Shown: positions 1 through 12,290, numbered from the stretch's first letter. The stretch: 64,000 nt of DNA from Lolium rigidum (GCF_022539505.1 NC_061511.1:32312620-32376619); one strand, 5' to 3'. Notes: generated from the letters alone by a model not told the origin. Numbers and translations are program-made.

Positions 1-35
1 ATCTTTAAATGTATTTCAAAAAAAATTTATTGAGC

Positions 36-245
36 AAAGCACACGGCAAAGGTGTTTTTGCTTGGCAAAGTGCTCTTTGCCGTGAACAGGCGCACGACAA
101 AGGTGAAACTCACGGCAAAGAGCTCTTTGCCGTGTGCTGACGCACGGCAAAGTCTTCGAGGCGCTCGGCAATCAAACCTCGCACGGCAAAGCCTCCTTTG
201 CCGTGCGTGGCGCACGGCAAAGGCCAGCGCACGGCAAAGGGGCAA
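36..245. repeat. Left subterminal repeat block of CACTA-1
   Basis: Short direct and inverted copies of CACGGCAAAG and CTTTGCCGTG (for example near 42, 78, 111, 127, 145, 184, 197, 211 and 228), the same motif as at the right end of the element. In CACTA elements such repeats are transposase-binding sites. The outermost repeats and terminus lie left of the window. Confidence 0.85.
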
Positions 246-1090
246 ACCCTTATCCCTGCCGACACGGCCAGCAGCCACACACTGCCTATCCAAATTAAAA
301 TCGACCAGCGCGTCTGCCCCGCCGCCACCCCCGCGCGCGCGCCGCCGCCTCGAGCTCCCCCTCGCGCCGCCGCCGAGCTCCCCCCATCGCGCCACCGCCT
401 CGAGCTCCCCCTCGCGCCGCCGCCGCGCCTCCCGGCCACCGCCCCTGCCGCGCCTCCCGGCCCCTCCTCCCGCGGTCGCCCGACGCGCGCGCCCCGCCCG
501 CGCCTCCCGGCCCCATCGCCCCGCCGCCTCGAGCTCCCCCTCCCGCCGCCGCACGCAGCCCCGCCCGGCCCCGACGCACATCCGCCGCCTCCCCGTCAAG
601 CCCCGCGTCCGCCGCCCGACGCCCCTGCCGCCGCCCGACGCCCCTGCCGCCGCCTCCCCGTCAAGCCCCGCGTCTGTGAGTATCTCGCTTATGTCCGGTT
701 TTGCTCTAACAAATAAGGTATCTCAAAATGTGCATTTTTATGTACTTAATAATAACTAAAAATTCTCCCAAAATATTAACCGGATGGCGAGATGATGATG
801 TTTGGATTTTATTGTGAACCTAAATTTAGACAACACAATGCATTGAGTTTGTATGTGAGTGGTAAATGTATATGAATTTGTGGTCAGCACCACAACTGTG
901 AAAGGAAGGCAAAATGTATCTTTCTTACTACTGCGCAAGTGTAGAGAGAATATTAGAGGAAGCTAGATAGAGAGCCATCGCGGAAATCGCCCGCTTGCGG
1001 AAATCCTCGACACCATAGAGAGCCGTTTTTTTTTTGAGATGGAATCGTACATGTCAAATAAATTGTGTTTGCTTGCAATAATTAGTAATT
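246..1090. other. CACTA-1 leader, no gene
   Basis: A GC-rich, low-complexity tract (about 300-680, mostly CCGCC/CGCCTCC repeats) followed by ordinary AT-richer sequence. Open frames in the GC-rich tract exist in many frames at once, which is expected from composition. No domain or start context supports a protein. Confidence 0.6.
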
Positions 1091-1115
1091 CATTTTGTCG
1101 CTATGCAGGCGATGC

Positions 1116-1235
1116 TTCGAGGTGGACACGGGGGGCGGCGTCGCGAGGGTCTGTGAGGGGGCGTCCCGGATCTTCTTCGAGGTGGTCACGGGGGGCGGCG
1201 TCACGGTGGTCTTTGAGGGGCCGTCCGGATCTTGT
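1116..1235. repeat. Tandem duplication of a 60-bp unit in CACTA-1
   Basis: Two adjacent copies starting at 1116 and 1176, each beginning TTCGAGGTGG and containing CACGGGGGGCGGCGTC. They differ at several positions. The unit lies in the untranslated leader before the transposase. Confidence 0.8.
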
Positions 1236-1342
1236 TCGTCGATTCGCTCACGCGTCAAGGGTAAAAATCTCGCCCCTGTGTACCTAGGTTTTTTTTTGGT
1301 CTAGATCACCAAGTCTGTCGCGTTACCTAGGCGTCTCTTCCC

Positions 1343-1630
1343 GACCGTAAGGGTTACGTGGATAAATATGCATTAGTGGTCTCGCATATTATGAAGCGTA
1401 ACTCTTACGGCATTTATCGGGACAGTCGACGGATGCGTAGTTGGGTACGTTCTCCCTGCTCTACCCCGATCCGAGTCAGGATTTCGGCAGTGCCTCCCCG
1501 TTGTTCTCCGGATGCACACCCCTCTCGGCTTTCTGGCGAGACGTGTATCGGGAGAGCAGCGGGGAGGTGCTGCCGAAGTCTGTCTCGGATCAGGGTAGAG
1601 CAGGGAGAACGTACTCAATCTACGGATCCG
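1343..1630. repeat. Two neighbouring inverted repeats (potential hairpins) upstream of the CACTA-1 transposase
   Basis: First palindrome: CCGTAAGGGTTACG near 1345 pairs with CGTAACTCTTACGG near 1396. Second, much stronger: 1445-1475 and 1584-1614 are inverted copies of 31 bp with one mismatch. Pairing continues inward (CGGCAGTGCCTCCCCG against CGGGGAGGTGCTGCCG) and weakly outward to about 1430 and 1630. Transcripts across it would fold into a stem of about 50 base pairs or more with a short loop. Confidence 0.8.
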
Positions 1631-1755
1631 GCGGCTGCTAGGAGCCCACCTAGTAGAGATTCAGGTTGATGCATGCGTAAAAAAGGAAAAATTAAAATGC
1701 GGATCATGTTTGATATAAATTCTAAGTTCGTACTGTTTTGGTGCTTGGTTAGAGG

Positions 1756-3200
1756 ATGGATAACAGTGATCTGGATGTACGATGGCAGAATCGGTCCGTG
1801 GAAATATACTGAGGAATGGGGAGAAAAGACCAAGCAGTTCGTGGACAGCGCGTTTGACATCCCTAGCAGACCCAGGACAGTTTTTTGCCCTTGTAGTAAG
1901 TGCGCTAACCAAAAAACACAGGACAAGGAAACTATGAGTCTTCACCTGATCAAGTCTGGGTTCAAACCGTCCTACAAGATTTGGACTTTTCATGGAGAAA
2001 AGGCGAAGAAACGTGCTAGGAAGGAGGTGCGGCAGATTCAGCCTACGAGAGAATATGATACTCGGGTTTGATAGGTGCCTAGAGAACTTGGCTAATGGTA
2101 ATGTGCCCGAAAGCCCTCATGTAGAGGCGGAGACATCTAGGGATGCGGAGACAAGTGAGGAGCCGGAGGAAAACACAAAGAAGTATTACGAGGCTTTGTT
2201 TGCTTCGCGAAACCCCTACACGTAAATACGAGATGTCACCCAACTAGATGCCATCGCTCGCCTTTTGGCCTTTAAGTGCCACGAGAATCCGTGCGAGAGA
2301 TGGGTTCGATGAACTTCGGTCCTCGTTGGCAGCATTCGCCGAAAGGGCACCTCTTGCCGCAAAACTTCTACTATTCGAAAAAATTGCTCGGTGACCTCAA
2401 GATGTCATCTCAGCGGATACACGCTTGTCCAAAGGGATGCATGCTATTCGGAGAGGAGCATGCTAACACAAACTATTGCATCCATTGCAATAGCTCTAGG
2501 TACTTTGAGGTTGACACCAATGGTGATGGTCGGAAGAGGCGGACCACGGTTGCCAAGAATATCCTCCGCTATCTTCCGGTCCTACCGAGGATCCAGCGGC
2601 TCTTCATGACCGAGGATACCGCCCAGCGGATGAGGTGGGCTGTAGAAGGGATCAGACCGGACGGTGGCAAGATGATACATCCGTCGGATGGTACCGCATG
2701 GAAGAACTTTGTCAAGAAATATCCCCCGAAAGCCGGTGACCCGAGGAGCGTAGCAATTGCGATATCAACCGATGGGTTCAATCCATATGGTATGTCGGCT
2801 GCGGTATACAGTTGTTGGCCAGTGTTTGTTATTCCCCTGAACCTACCCCCTGGCGTCTGCACGAGATCGAGTACATGTTTGTGTCGATGATAATCCCTGG
2901 ACCGAAATACCCGGGTAAGAACATGAACGTGTATCTGGAACCACTGATTGATGACTTGCTTCTTGGCTGGGAAGATCGCGGGATCCGAACTTATGACGCG
3001 GCAAAGAAGGAACACTTCGATATGTATGTCTGGTACCACACGTCTCTGCATGACTTGCCAGCACGTGCTTTGTTCTGCGGGTGGTGTACACATGGGAAGT
3101 GGCCTTGTCCGGAGTGCAAGAGCGGGTTGTCCGCCACTTCTGGGTACGTGACTTTTGGCTTCTTAGCATTCAAACACTTCTTGGCTACCAATAGTTGCTC
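1756..3200 (+). pseudogene. TNP2-type CACTA transposase, N-terminal half, frameshifted
   Basis: TNP2 transposases cut and join the ends of CACTA elements in the nucleus. The N-terminal transposase-associated domain is visible from about 1770 (WMYDGRIGPWKYTEEWGEK, then a CPCSKC zinc-binding-like motif and HLIKSGFKPSYKIWTFHGE). After an acidic linker comes the Transposase_21 core at 2300-3140 (CPKGC, CIHCNSSRYF, STDGFNPYG, NMNVYLEPLIDDLLLGWEDRG, PARALFCGWCTHGKWPCPEC). The frame is lost near 2062, 2225-2350 and 2830; several of these points coincide with CTG/CAG motifs. The normal C-terminal half (DUF4218/DUF4216 regions) is absent: sequence passes after about 3140 into the second gene. The start at 1756 is the first ATG before the WMYDGR motif but is itself out of frame by 4 bp. 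Confidence 0.85.
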
Positions 3201-3237
3201 TAATTCATCTTATTTTACCTATGTGCATGGTTGCAGA

Positions 3238-4552
3238 AATACTTCAAGAGGGCTGAGGGCAAGGAAATTGCGTGCGACGTTATCTTACACGAGTTGTGCG
3301 GGGTGAGGGTGAGCGGCATGCACTACGAGGCACGTGTCCAAGTGCGTCCGCGATTGGCACGCCGAGCGCAAAGTTTGGATGAGTAAGGCTGATTGTCGGG
3401 ATACGCTCATGGCACCATGGCAGTACCTGCAGGTATTAGCATCGATGTGTTATTTATTTCCGCATTTTCATGTAGTTTATGTTCTAATAATGGGTCTATC
3501 TTGTGTATGTAGCACCCTCCTCAATACGTCGGGGAAGACAGGGCGTGCTTTCTTGCGATGGTTATATGGTGGACATCCCGCGAGTACGCCCGGAAGCACG
3601 AGGAGGGCAAGCAGAAGCGTTCAGAGATGGGAGGTGGATCACATGTCCTGGGCAGCAAGAACTTGGCCCTTACCTTGCGGGATGAGGTGAGCAAGTGGTT
3701 TCTTCATTCTTTCGTTTTATGTTATTGCTAGCCCCGCAAGTGTCTCCCTCTTCACTTAATTGCATGTACTCTTTTGCGGGAAGTGAAGACGGGCGTGACA
3801 CCAAACTTGTTTGGCCTTTTCCGGAAGTCGAAGACCGAGGAAGGAGCCGCATCCCGAAAAGGGGTCCTTGTGGGTCAACGACCTAGCGGAGGGCCAGTGT
3901 GGCGCGTACCGCTCGAAGTTCAAGGACAAGCACGGCGAAGACGCCGACCCAACCACCGAAGAGTTTGACGTTGAGGTTGCGGTGCTTGCGGGACAAGGCA
4001 AGAAGGGTGGCCGCCTATGGATTGCCGACGGGTTAGTCGACCCAAGTACCATTCCATCTCTACGCCGGATCCGTCGTGGGCGTACGAGCGAGCAGCCTCG
4101 GGTAGAGACCCGCCCACGGGCTTCGGACCTAGCTATCGAGAAGTTACGGGTAAGTTCTTCGTCGATCCTCTACGCTTCATTACATGTTTTCCATTGCAAT
4201 GTTACTGACATCGCGGCAACACAACGTAGGCGGAGATGGAAGAAAGGGAACGGAGGCACCAAGAGGAGCGAGATGCAGATGCGAGCAGCAGATTAGGGAG
4301 AACATGCGGATGCAGCAGCGAGATGTTGCAGCGAGATGCAACAACAGCAGCGAGATGTTCCGGCGAGATGTTCATGAACCGAGGCTGTGCTGACTTCCCC
4401 ACCGGGGAGTAGTGCTCCTAGCACGTCGTGTCCTCCTATGTTCCCCAACTCGGGTAAGTGGTTAACTTAATATCTCCGTCTCAATCTTGTTTGTTGTCTA
4501 ACCGAACTTTGGATATTGCAGATCCCCGCGCCCGATCCGGCTGTGATGGCGC
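3238..4552 (+). pseudogene. Second CACTA gene (Transposase_24 / En-Spm Ptta-like), disrupted by Gypsy-1
   Basis: Coding blocks separated by apparent introns. 3238-3430 encodes KYFKRAEGKEIACDVILHEL and later RVQ..WHAERKVWMSKADCRDT; about 3530-3685 encodes an exon ending in GGGSHVLGSKNLALTLRDE before a GTGAGC donor; about 3780-4150 encodes GEDADPTTEEFDVEVAVLAG and GGRLWIADGLVDPSTIPSLR; about 4230-4400 is a coiled, Arg/Glu-rich segment. These are the hallmarks of the second protein of plant CACTA elements, which assists the transposase and binds subterminal repeats. Gypsy-1 lands in the exon at 4552/4553, and the same exon resumes at 15029 and ends at a GTGAGT donor near 15127. Frames are shifted several times. 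Exon limits are approximate. Confidence 0.75.
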
Positions 4553-6062
4553 CGATGACCCACAAGTATAGGGGGTGTATCGTAGTATCTTCGATAAGTA
4601 AGAATGTCGATCCCAACGAGGAGCAGAAGGTGTTGACAAGCAGTTTCGATGAAGGATTCACTGTAAATGCTCACAGACAAGTATTCGGGGGGTTTTGATG
4701 TAACAGTTGAATAAAGTACGAGTATGTAAAGTGCGAGAGTGACAATTGCAGCGAGTGGCCCAATCCTTTTTAGCACAAAGGACAAGCCGGTTTGTTTACT
4801 TATAATGACCAAACGTTCTCGAGGACAAACGGGATTTTAGTCTAATGCTTTCGCTACATACGGCTAATTAATCTTCATTGTTGTGATAAGTGTTGTGTGG
4901 GTGAACCTATGCTAATGTACCGCCCTTCCTAGGACTAATACATACTTGTGATTATACCCCTTGCAAGCATCCGCAACTACAAGAAAGTAATTAAGAATAA
5001 ATCTAACCACAGCCTTAAACTGCGAGATCCTCGCGATCCCTCCCTGCATCGATATACCAACGGGGGTTCGGGTTTCGTCACTCCGGCAACCCCGCAATTA
5101 GCAAACGAATACAAGATGCATTCCCCTAGGCCCATAAATGGTGAAGTGTCATGTAGTCGACGTTCACATGACACCACTAGAAGAATAACACCACAACTTA
5201 AATATCACACCATTGAATATTACTCAACCATAGTTCACTACTAACATTTAGACTTCACCCATGTCCTCAAGAACTAAACGAACTACTCACGAGACATCAT
5301 ACGGAACATGATCAGAGGTGATATGATGATGAATAACAATCTGAACATAAACTTGGTTCAATGGTTTCACTCAATAGCATCAACAACAAGTATGAATAGA
5401 TACCGGGAGAGTTTCCCCTATCAAACAATCAAGATCAAACCCAAATTGCTACGGCGGTGACGAGGTGCTGCGGAGGAGATGGCGATGATGATGGTGGAGA
5501 TGATGATGATGATGATGGTGATGATGTCCAGCTCGATGACGGTGACGATGGCGTCGATTTCCCCCTCCCGGAGGGATTTCCCCGGCGGATTCCTGCCCGC
5601 CGGAGAGCTCTTTCTCTCTCGGTGTTCTCCGCCCCGCGAGGCGGCTGTAACTCTTCGCGAGGTACCCCTTCGGCTTAGGTTTTCGGGACGAAGGATTTCG
5701 CGAAGAAAAGGAGGCGAAAGGGGTCGTGGGCCCTCCACACCACGTGGCGGCGCGGCCGGGGCTTGGGCCGCGCCGCCCTAGGGTGTGGGCCCACCCCGGC
5801 TCCTCCCGGCTCCTCCTTCGGCTTCTTTCGTCATCTTGAAAAATAGGATTTTTGGTATAATTTCCTTCCGAGTTGATCTTCCGAAATATTGCGTTCGACG
5901 GTGCTTTTTCCAGCAGAATCATGGCTCCGGTGCTTGATCCTCCAATAATGATGAAACATGCAAAATAGATGAAATAACATAAGTATTGTGTCCCAATATG
6001 AAATATATCAATGAATAACAGCAAATTATGATATAAAATAGTGATGCAAATTAGACGTATCA
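4553..6062 (-). repeat. 3' LTR of Gypsy-1
   Basis: 1510 bp, matching 13519-15028 over its whole length with single-base differences. On the minus strand it begins TGATACGT and ends GGGTCATCG, where the other copies end GGGTCATCA. Contains a (GAT)n-rich stretch near 5479-5530 that gives spurious Met/Asp-rich or His-rich open frames. Confidence 0.95.
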
Positions 6063-6077
6063 ACTCCCCCCAAGCTT
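6063..6077 (-). other. Polypurine tract of Gypsy-1
   Basis: Minus strand AAGCTTGGGGGGAGT directly abuts the 3' LTR start TGATACG. This is the primer for plus-strand DNA synthesis. Confidence 0.9.
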
Positions 6078-7840
6078 AGACTTCGCTTGTCCCCAAGCGA
6101 AACTGAACTCGATAGACGTGACCACATATTTATGGAGTGAAGAGTCGATAAATAAAATACGGACAAGAAGCATCATATTCATTCACACAGGACATTATAG
6201 TAAACAATCTCTTATAACTCATATTGAAACAAGTATAAAGTAATCACAAGTAAAGGTGCATAAGAAATCATCATTGGTGATGGCAAACTTCGTTCTTGGT
6301 CAGAGAACAATTAACAGATTATATTTATCTCATTGAGCAGCGCTCTCATACTAAAGTTTATAAGGCACAACTTGCATACTCAATCATAATGGTCCTCTCA
6401 TGATCATTGATAACTTGCAAAGCTATATTCATTCAGATAAAACTTGTACTAAACAAGGAAGAATAAAAGACATGATGAAGCAAATCACAATATAATGGTT
6501 TGATCACAACTACTCAAATGCTTGCTTGAGATGGAGGGAAATAGGTTTACCGACTCAACATAAAGTAAAAGACAGGCCCTTCGCGGAGGGAAGCAGGGAT
6601 TAAATCATGTGCTAGAGCTCTTTCGGTTTTGAAATCATATAGAGATAATAAAAGTAACATTTTGAGAGGTGTTTGTTGTTGTCAACGATCGGTAGCGGGT
6701 ACTCTAACCCCCTTGCCGGACAACCTCCTAAGAGCGGCTCCCATAATATTTTCATTTTGTGTGGCACTCCTTCCAACCTTTCTTTCACAAACCATGGCTA
6801 ACCGAATCCTCGGGTGCACTGCCAACAATCTCATACCATGAAGGAGCGCCTTTTTATTTTAGCTTTATGATGATGATGACACTCCCCCAACCTTTGCTTA
6901 CACAAGCCATGGCTAACCGAATCCTTCGGGTGCCGTCCATCAATCACATACCATGGAGGAGTGTCTATTTAGTTTAATTAATTTGGGACTGGGAATCCCA
7001 TTGCCAGCTCTTTTTGCAAAATTATTGGATAAGCGGATGAAGCCACTAGTCCATTGGTGGAAGTTGCCCAACAAGATTGAAAGATAAAACACCACTTACT
7101 TCCTCATGAGCTATGAAACATTGACACAAATAGGAGATACTAAGTTTTGAATTGTTTAAAGGTAGCACATGAAGTATTTACTTGGAATGGCAGAAAATAC
7201 CATGTAATAGGTAGGTATGGTGGACACAAATGACATAGGTTTGGTTGAAGGTTTGGATGCACGAGAAGTATTCCTTCTCAGTACAGGTCTTTGGCTAGCA
7301 AGGTTAATTAGCAAGCATAAGAGTCGAGGGAAACAAACAAATATACATGTTATAGAAACAATCATGCATCTTCCTTGTAAGCACAAACAATCTTAACTTC
7401 AGAATAATAAGCTATGAGCTAACAAGAAAGACAATGAAACATCTACATGTATTTCTCTTTTCTATTTAAACCTCAAAGTGTTGTTGTTATTGACCAATGC
7501 TAAGTTTGCCAAAACCAAATAGATTTATTCAATGCTCCCAAAGTGATACCTATACTAACAACAAGACGAATCATATAGTAGAGAATGCAAACTAAAATAA
7601 GATGTGCAATATGTAAATGATAAGACTTCTCATTAATATTCCATATCGATAACTCACACCAAGGGATACATAGACAACTAAAGGAGAGATACTTCCAAAC
7701 GCAACCCATCTCATATGATAACTTCCCTATTCATGATATGACACTACTTGACAATAAAAGTAAAAGGTAGTGATAATGTGATACCGCGGCACTCCCCCAA
7801 GCTTGGAGCAAACCAAGGGGATGCCAATACCGATGATGAA
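6078..7840 (-). other. Gypsy-1 3' untranslated region
   Basis: About 1.76 kb between the accessory ORF and the polypurine tract, with no convincing coding capacity. It holds two further purine tracts of the same kind, on the minus strand near 6884-6896 (GGTTGGGGGAGTGT) and 7791-7804 (AAGCTTGGGGGAGTGC). The first lies in a local duplication: the motif CCATGGCTAACCGAATCC occurs at about 6793 and 6908. Confidence 0.7.
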
Positions 7841-8344
7841 TTACTCCTGAGGAGATGGTGGTGATGAACTCCCATCATCAGACTTCCAAGGAAGAGGCTC
7901 TCCATCAAGAAACGACATCTTGGTCTCGGGAATCCTGAAACTGGCAGCACGGCTTATGTATTTAAACCTGTTTTCATACTCACAGTTTTGATTCTGAACG
8001 TCATAGAGCTGTGCTTGAAGCTTGTTGGTGGTGTCGTGAAGTGAGAGGATGTCGCTCCAAAGCTTTCCAGTTTCCTTCTCATGTTCAGCAATGAGTTCGG
8101 ACACAATCCCGTGGAAGATATCCACCTCACGCTCAGCCATCTTCTTGTACTTGAAAACCTCTTGTTCTAGCTTCTCCATCCTGTCTTCCGAGGCTTCCTT
8201 CTCCTTTAGGACCCTGGACATCCTTGACTCTGCAGTTCTCCTTCAACGAGCAGCAACTCCTTGGGGTGCATCTTCAGCTCCTCCATGTACAAGTTGCCAA
8301 CTTCCTTGCTTGGAGTTGTCCTTCGGAGCTTCCGACGAAGACAT
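7841..8344 (-). pseudogene. Gypsy-1 accessory ORF (coiled coil), frameshifted near its start
   Basis: The ATG at 8344 follows a conserved leader shared with Gypsy-2 (TCTAGAG.CACCATG). The first 40 or so codons shift frame once. The remaining 126 codons (from 8221) encode a strongly charged, heptad-rich protein containing EDRMEKLEQEVFKYKKMAE and KLQAQLYDVQNQNCEYENRF, ending SSSPPSPQE. It occupies the position of the env-like gene of Athila elements, but no signal peptide, transmembrane segment or glycoprotein feature is visible, so an envelope role is not supported. Function unknown. The body is unrelated to the ORF at the same place in Gypsy-2. Confidence 0.7.
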
Positions 8345-8682
8345 GGTGGCTCTAGATCCGAAGCAAATCCTGACGAAACAACTCGAAACAAAACGCGTCG
8401 AGAACACGATATACGGACCTCCGGGAGTCCGGGGGATTATATAGCAAAAATTTTCTCGACAAACGGAAAGTACCGAGATCGAACCCGAGTCGGAAAGGGG
8501 CGACGGGGCGGCCAGACCATAGGTCGGCGCGGGCCCAGGTCAGGCCGCGCCGGCCTATGGTGCCACGCCCTCGTGCGTCCTTTCCACTCCGTTTCGAACT
8601 CGTAATTTCTCATATTTTCCAAAAACAGCAAAAACAATGTTCGGAAAGTAAATCGCGAACTTTTCATTACCAGTACTGTTAC

Positions 8683-11600
8683 CTATTCAAAGTCGAGTTC
8701 TGGCGGACTGTCAATTTGTCCTTTGATGAAAGCTTCCGGTGTTTCCACTTGAATAATATCAACATCAACATTATAAGAATCACCCGAGATATAATGCTTG
8801 AGTCTTTGTCCATTCACCACTTGCGTAGCATTGCCTTGGAGAGAGCTAATCTTGATTGCTCCTGAGCGATACACCTCCTCGACAACATATGGTCCTTCCC
8901 ATTTCGAGAGTAATTTCCCGCAAAGAATCCGAGACGAGACCGATACAATAGGACTTTATCCCCAATATTAAACTCTCTTTTGATGATCCTCCTATCATGC
9001 CATTTTTTAACTTTTTCTTTAAAGAGTTTAGCATTTTCATAAGCTTCACTTCTCCATTCATCTAGAGAACTCAATTGTAACAACCTCTTATCACCGGCAA
9101 GTTTAGGATCTTTATTTAATTCTCTAACAGCCCTATAAGCTTTGTGTTCTAGCTCTAAAGGTAAATGACAAGCTTTTCCGTAAACCATTTTATAAGGTGA
9201 CATTCCCATGGGGTTTTTATAAGCAGTTCTATAAGCCCAAAGTGCATCCTTCAATTTACTAGCCCAATTCTTTCCGGTTTTATTAACGGTCTTTTGCAAA
9301 ATAGATTTAATCTCTCTATTTGATAATTCTACTTGACCACTACTTTGAGGGTGATAAGCGGAAGCAATTCTATGATTAATACCATACCTAGCAAGAGTCT
9401 TTCTAAAACCTCCATGAATAAAATGAGAACCTCCATCAGTCATAATATATCTAGGAACTCCAAATCTAGGAAAAATAATATCTAAAAGCATTCTTAAAGA
9501 GGTCTCACCATCGGCACTTTTTGTAGGTATAGCTTCCACCCATTTAGTAACATAATCAACAGCAACAAGTATATGAGTGTTACCTTCTGAAGACAGAAAA
9601 GGTCCCATGAAGTCAAATCCCCAACAATCAAACGGTTCAATAACAAGAGTATAATTCATTGGAATTTCATTGCGTCTGGAGATATTACCAACCCTTTGGC
9701 ATTCATCACAAGATAAAATAAACTTTCTCGCATCCTTGAAGAGAGTTGGCCAATAAAAACCTGATTGCAAAACCTTTTGCGCGGTTCTTTCTCCGGCGTG
9801 ATGTCCTCCATAAGCACTGCCATGACATTTACTCAATATCTCTTGTTGTTCATATTCGGGAACACATCTTCGCATAATACCATCCACTCCTTCTTTATAT
9901 AAGTGTGGGTCATCCCAGAAATAATGCCTCAAATCATAAAAGAATTTCCTCCTTTGCTGAGCTGAAAAGGTTGGAGGCAAGTACTTGGAAACAATAAAGT
10001 TAGCATAATCAGCATACCAAGGACTGTCTCGCGAACTCACCTTTATTACAGCCAATTGTTCATTTGGAAAACTATCATTAACAGGAACAGGATCATAAGC
10101 AATATTTTCCAATCTAGACAAATTATCAGCAACAGGATTATCAGCACCTTTCCTATCTACAATATGTAAATCAAATTCTTGCAACGAAGTACCCATCTAA
10201 TAAGCCTCGGCTTAGCATCTTTCTTTGTCATAAGGTATCTAATTGCAGCATGATCAGTATGAATAGTAACTTTTGAATCAACAATATAAGATCTGAATTT
10301 ATCACAAGCAAAGACTACAGACTAATAATTCTTTTTCAGTTGTAGCATAATTTCTTTGAGCAGCATCAAGGGTTTTACTAGCATAATGAATAACATTCAG
10401 TTTTTTATCTACTCGCTGTCCAAGAACAAGCGCCTACAATGAAAATCACTAGCATCACACATAATTTCAAATGGTAAATTCCAATCGGGGGTTCAACTAT
10501 AGGAGCAGCTTGTTAAGGCTTTCTTAATAGTTTCAAAAGCTTCCTTACAATCATCATCAAAAACAAATGGTACATCTTTTTGAAGAAGATTAGTAAGAGG
10601 CTTTGAAATCTTGGAGAAATCTTTAATAAATCTCCTATAAAACCCAGCATGACCAAGAACACTACGAATACCTTTAACATCCCTCGGATAGGGCATCTTC
10701 TCAATTGCTTCAACTTTAGCTCTATCAACTTCAATACCTCTCTCAGAAATTTTATGTCCCAATACAATTCCTTCATTAACCATAAAGTGGCATTTCTCCC
10801 AATTAAGGACAAGGTTAGTCTCTTCACATCTCTGCAAAACTTTATCAAGGTTTCGCAAGCAACTATCAAAAGAATTCCCATAAACGGAAAAATCATCCAT
10901 GAATACCTCTACAATACTTTCACAAAAACCATGAAAAATAGCAGACATGCATCTTTGAAAGGTAGCAGGAGCATTACATAAACCAAAAGGCATACGCCTA
11001 TAAGCATAAGTTCCATAGGGACAAGTAAAGGTGGTTTTCTCTTGATCTTTAGCTTTAACGAGCAATTTGTGAAAACCCGAATATCCATCAAGAAAGCAAA
11101 AATGAGTATTTTTAGACAATCTTTCTAGCATTTGATCAATAAATGGTAAAGGGTAATGATCTTTCTTAGTAACTTTATTAACTTTTCGAAAATCAATGCA
11201 CATTCTATACCCTACAACTACTCTTTGAGGAATGAGCTCATCATTGTCATTAGGCACAACGAGTCATACCTCCTTTCTTGGGAACGCAAGTGCACGGGAC
11301 TAACCCATCTACTATCGGCAATAGGATATATAATACCAGCTTCAAGAAGTCGTAATACCTCATTCCTTACCACTTCCTTCATCTTCGGAATTAGACGACG
11401 CCGAGGTTCAACAACGAGGCTTTGCATCATCTTCCATATTAATAGCATGTTGGCAAATAGATGGAGAAATCCCCTTCAAATCATCAAGAGTGTAGCCAAT
11501 AGCTCCTCGGTGTTTCTTCAATATTCCCAATAACCTTTCTTCTTCAAACTCGAAAGCTTAGAACTAATAATAACAGGATATATTTTCTTATCATCAATAT

Positions 11601-12290
11601 GAGCATATTTAAGATTATCGGGTAAAGGCTTTAAATCAAAAACAGGATCTTCCTTTGGTGGCGGTGTTGTACCCAAATCTTCCACCGGTAAATCATGCTT
11701 GAGAATAGGTTGGCGAAGAAAAATTTCCTCAAGTTCATCTCTTTCTTTCCTAAAAATTTCACTCTCGCTATCCTCCAAATGTTGCTGCAAAGGATTGTTA
11801 GGAACAAGAACAATAGATGCACATTGCTCCATTTTAAAATCATTACTAGGCAAATCAGCTTTATAAGGAGTTTTAGTAAATTTAGAGAAGTTAAACTCAT
11901 AAGATTCACCAGCAAATTTAGTCAAAATTTTCTCTTTCTTGCAATCTATAATAGCTCCACAAGTATTTAGAAAAGGTCTACCAAAAATGATAGGACAATA
12001 ATCACTAGCAGCAGAACCAAGTACCAAAAAGTCGAGCAGGATATTTAATCTTACCGCATAAGACTTCCACATCTCGAACAATACCAATTGGTGAAATAGT
12101 TTCTCTATTAGCCAGCTGAATGACCACATCAATATCTTCAAGTTCACAAGAATCAATTTCGTGCATAATCTCCGTGTACAAGCTCATACGGAATAGCACT
12201 AACACTTGCACCACTATCACATAATCCATAATAGCAATGATCACCAATTTTAACGAGACATCATAGGAACACTAGCTTGTTTGGGTTTAT
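8683..12290 (-). pseudogene. Gypsy-1 pol: protease, reverse transcriptase, RNase H, integrase (frameshifted)
   Basis: Read on the minus strand. A retropepsin-like region lies near 12230-11960. RT spans about 11260-10500, with MCIDFRKVNKVTKKDHYPLPF, PYGTYAYRRMPFGLCNAPATF and the catalytic FMDD box near 10890. RNase H is about 10490-10190 and is badly frameshifted. Integrase is 10196-8850, largely open: a zinc-binding H-H-C-C set (CHGSAYGGHH...SCDECQ), then the acidic triad in DFMGPF, TDGGSHF and HPQSSGQVE, and a C-terminal chromatin- or DNA-binding tail to 8683. It would process and integrate the cDNA. Several frameshifts coincide with CTG/CAG motifs (for example near 11264 and 12036), so the true coding state is uncertain. 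Confidence 0.88.

Noticed and set aside
27..760. Several long overlapping open frames in the GC-rich CACTA-1 leader
   Set aside because: Frames are open on both strands because the sequence is CCG/CGC repeat-like; they encode Arg/Ala/Pro/Gly-rich low complexity and have no domain.
5449..5781. Met/Asp-rich and His-rich open frames (also at 14413-14642, 40313-40543 and 48660-48965)
   Set aside because: They arise from a GAT/ATC repeat inside all four LTR copies of the Gypsy elements and are not genes.
7841..8344. Env (envelope) gene of an Athila-type element
   Set aside because: Position fits, but neither this ORF nor 46095-46550 has a signal peptide, a transmembrane helix or a cysteine-rich ectodomain; kept as an accessory coiled-coil ORF of unknown function.
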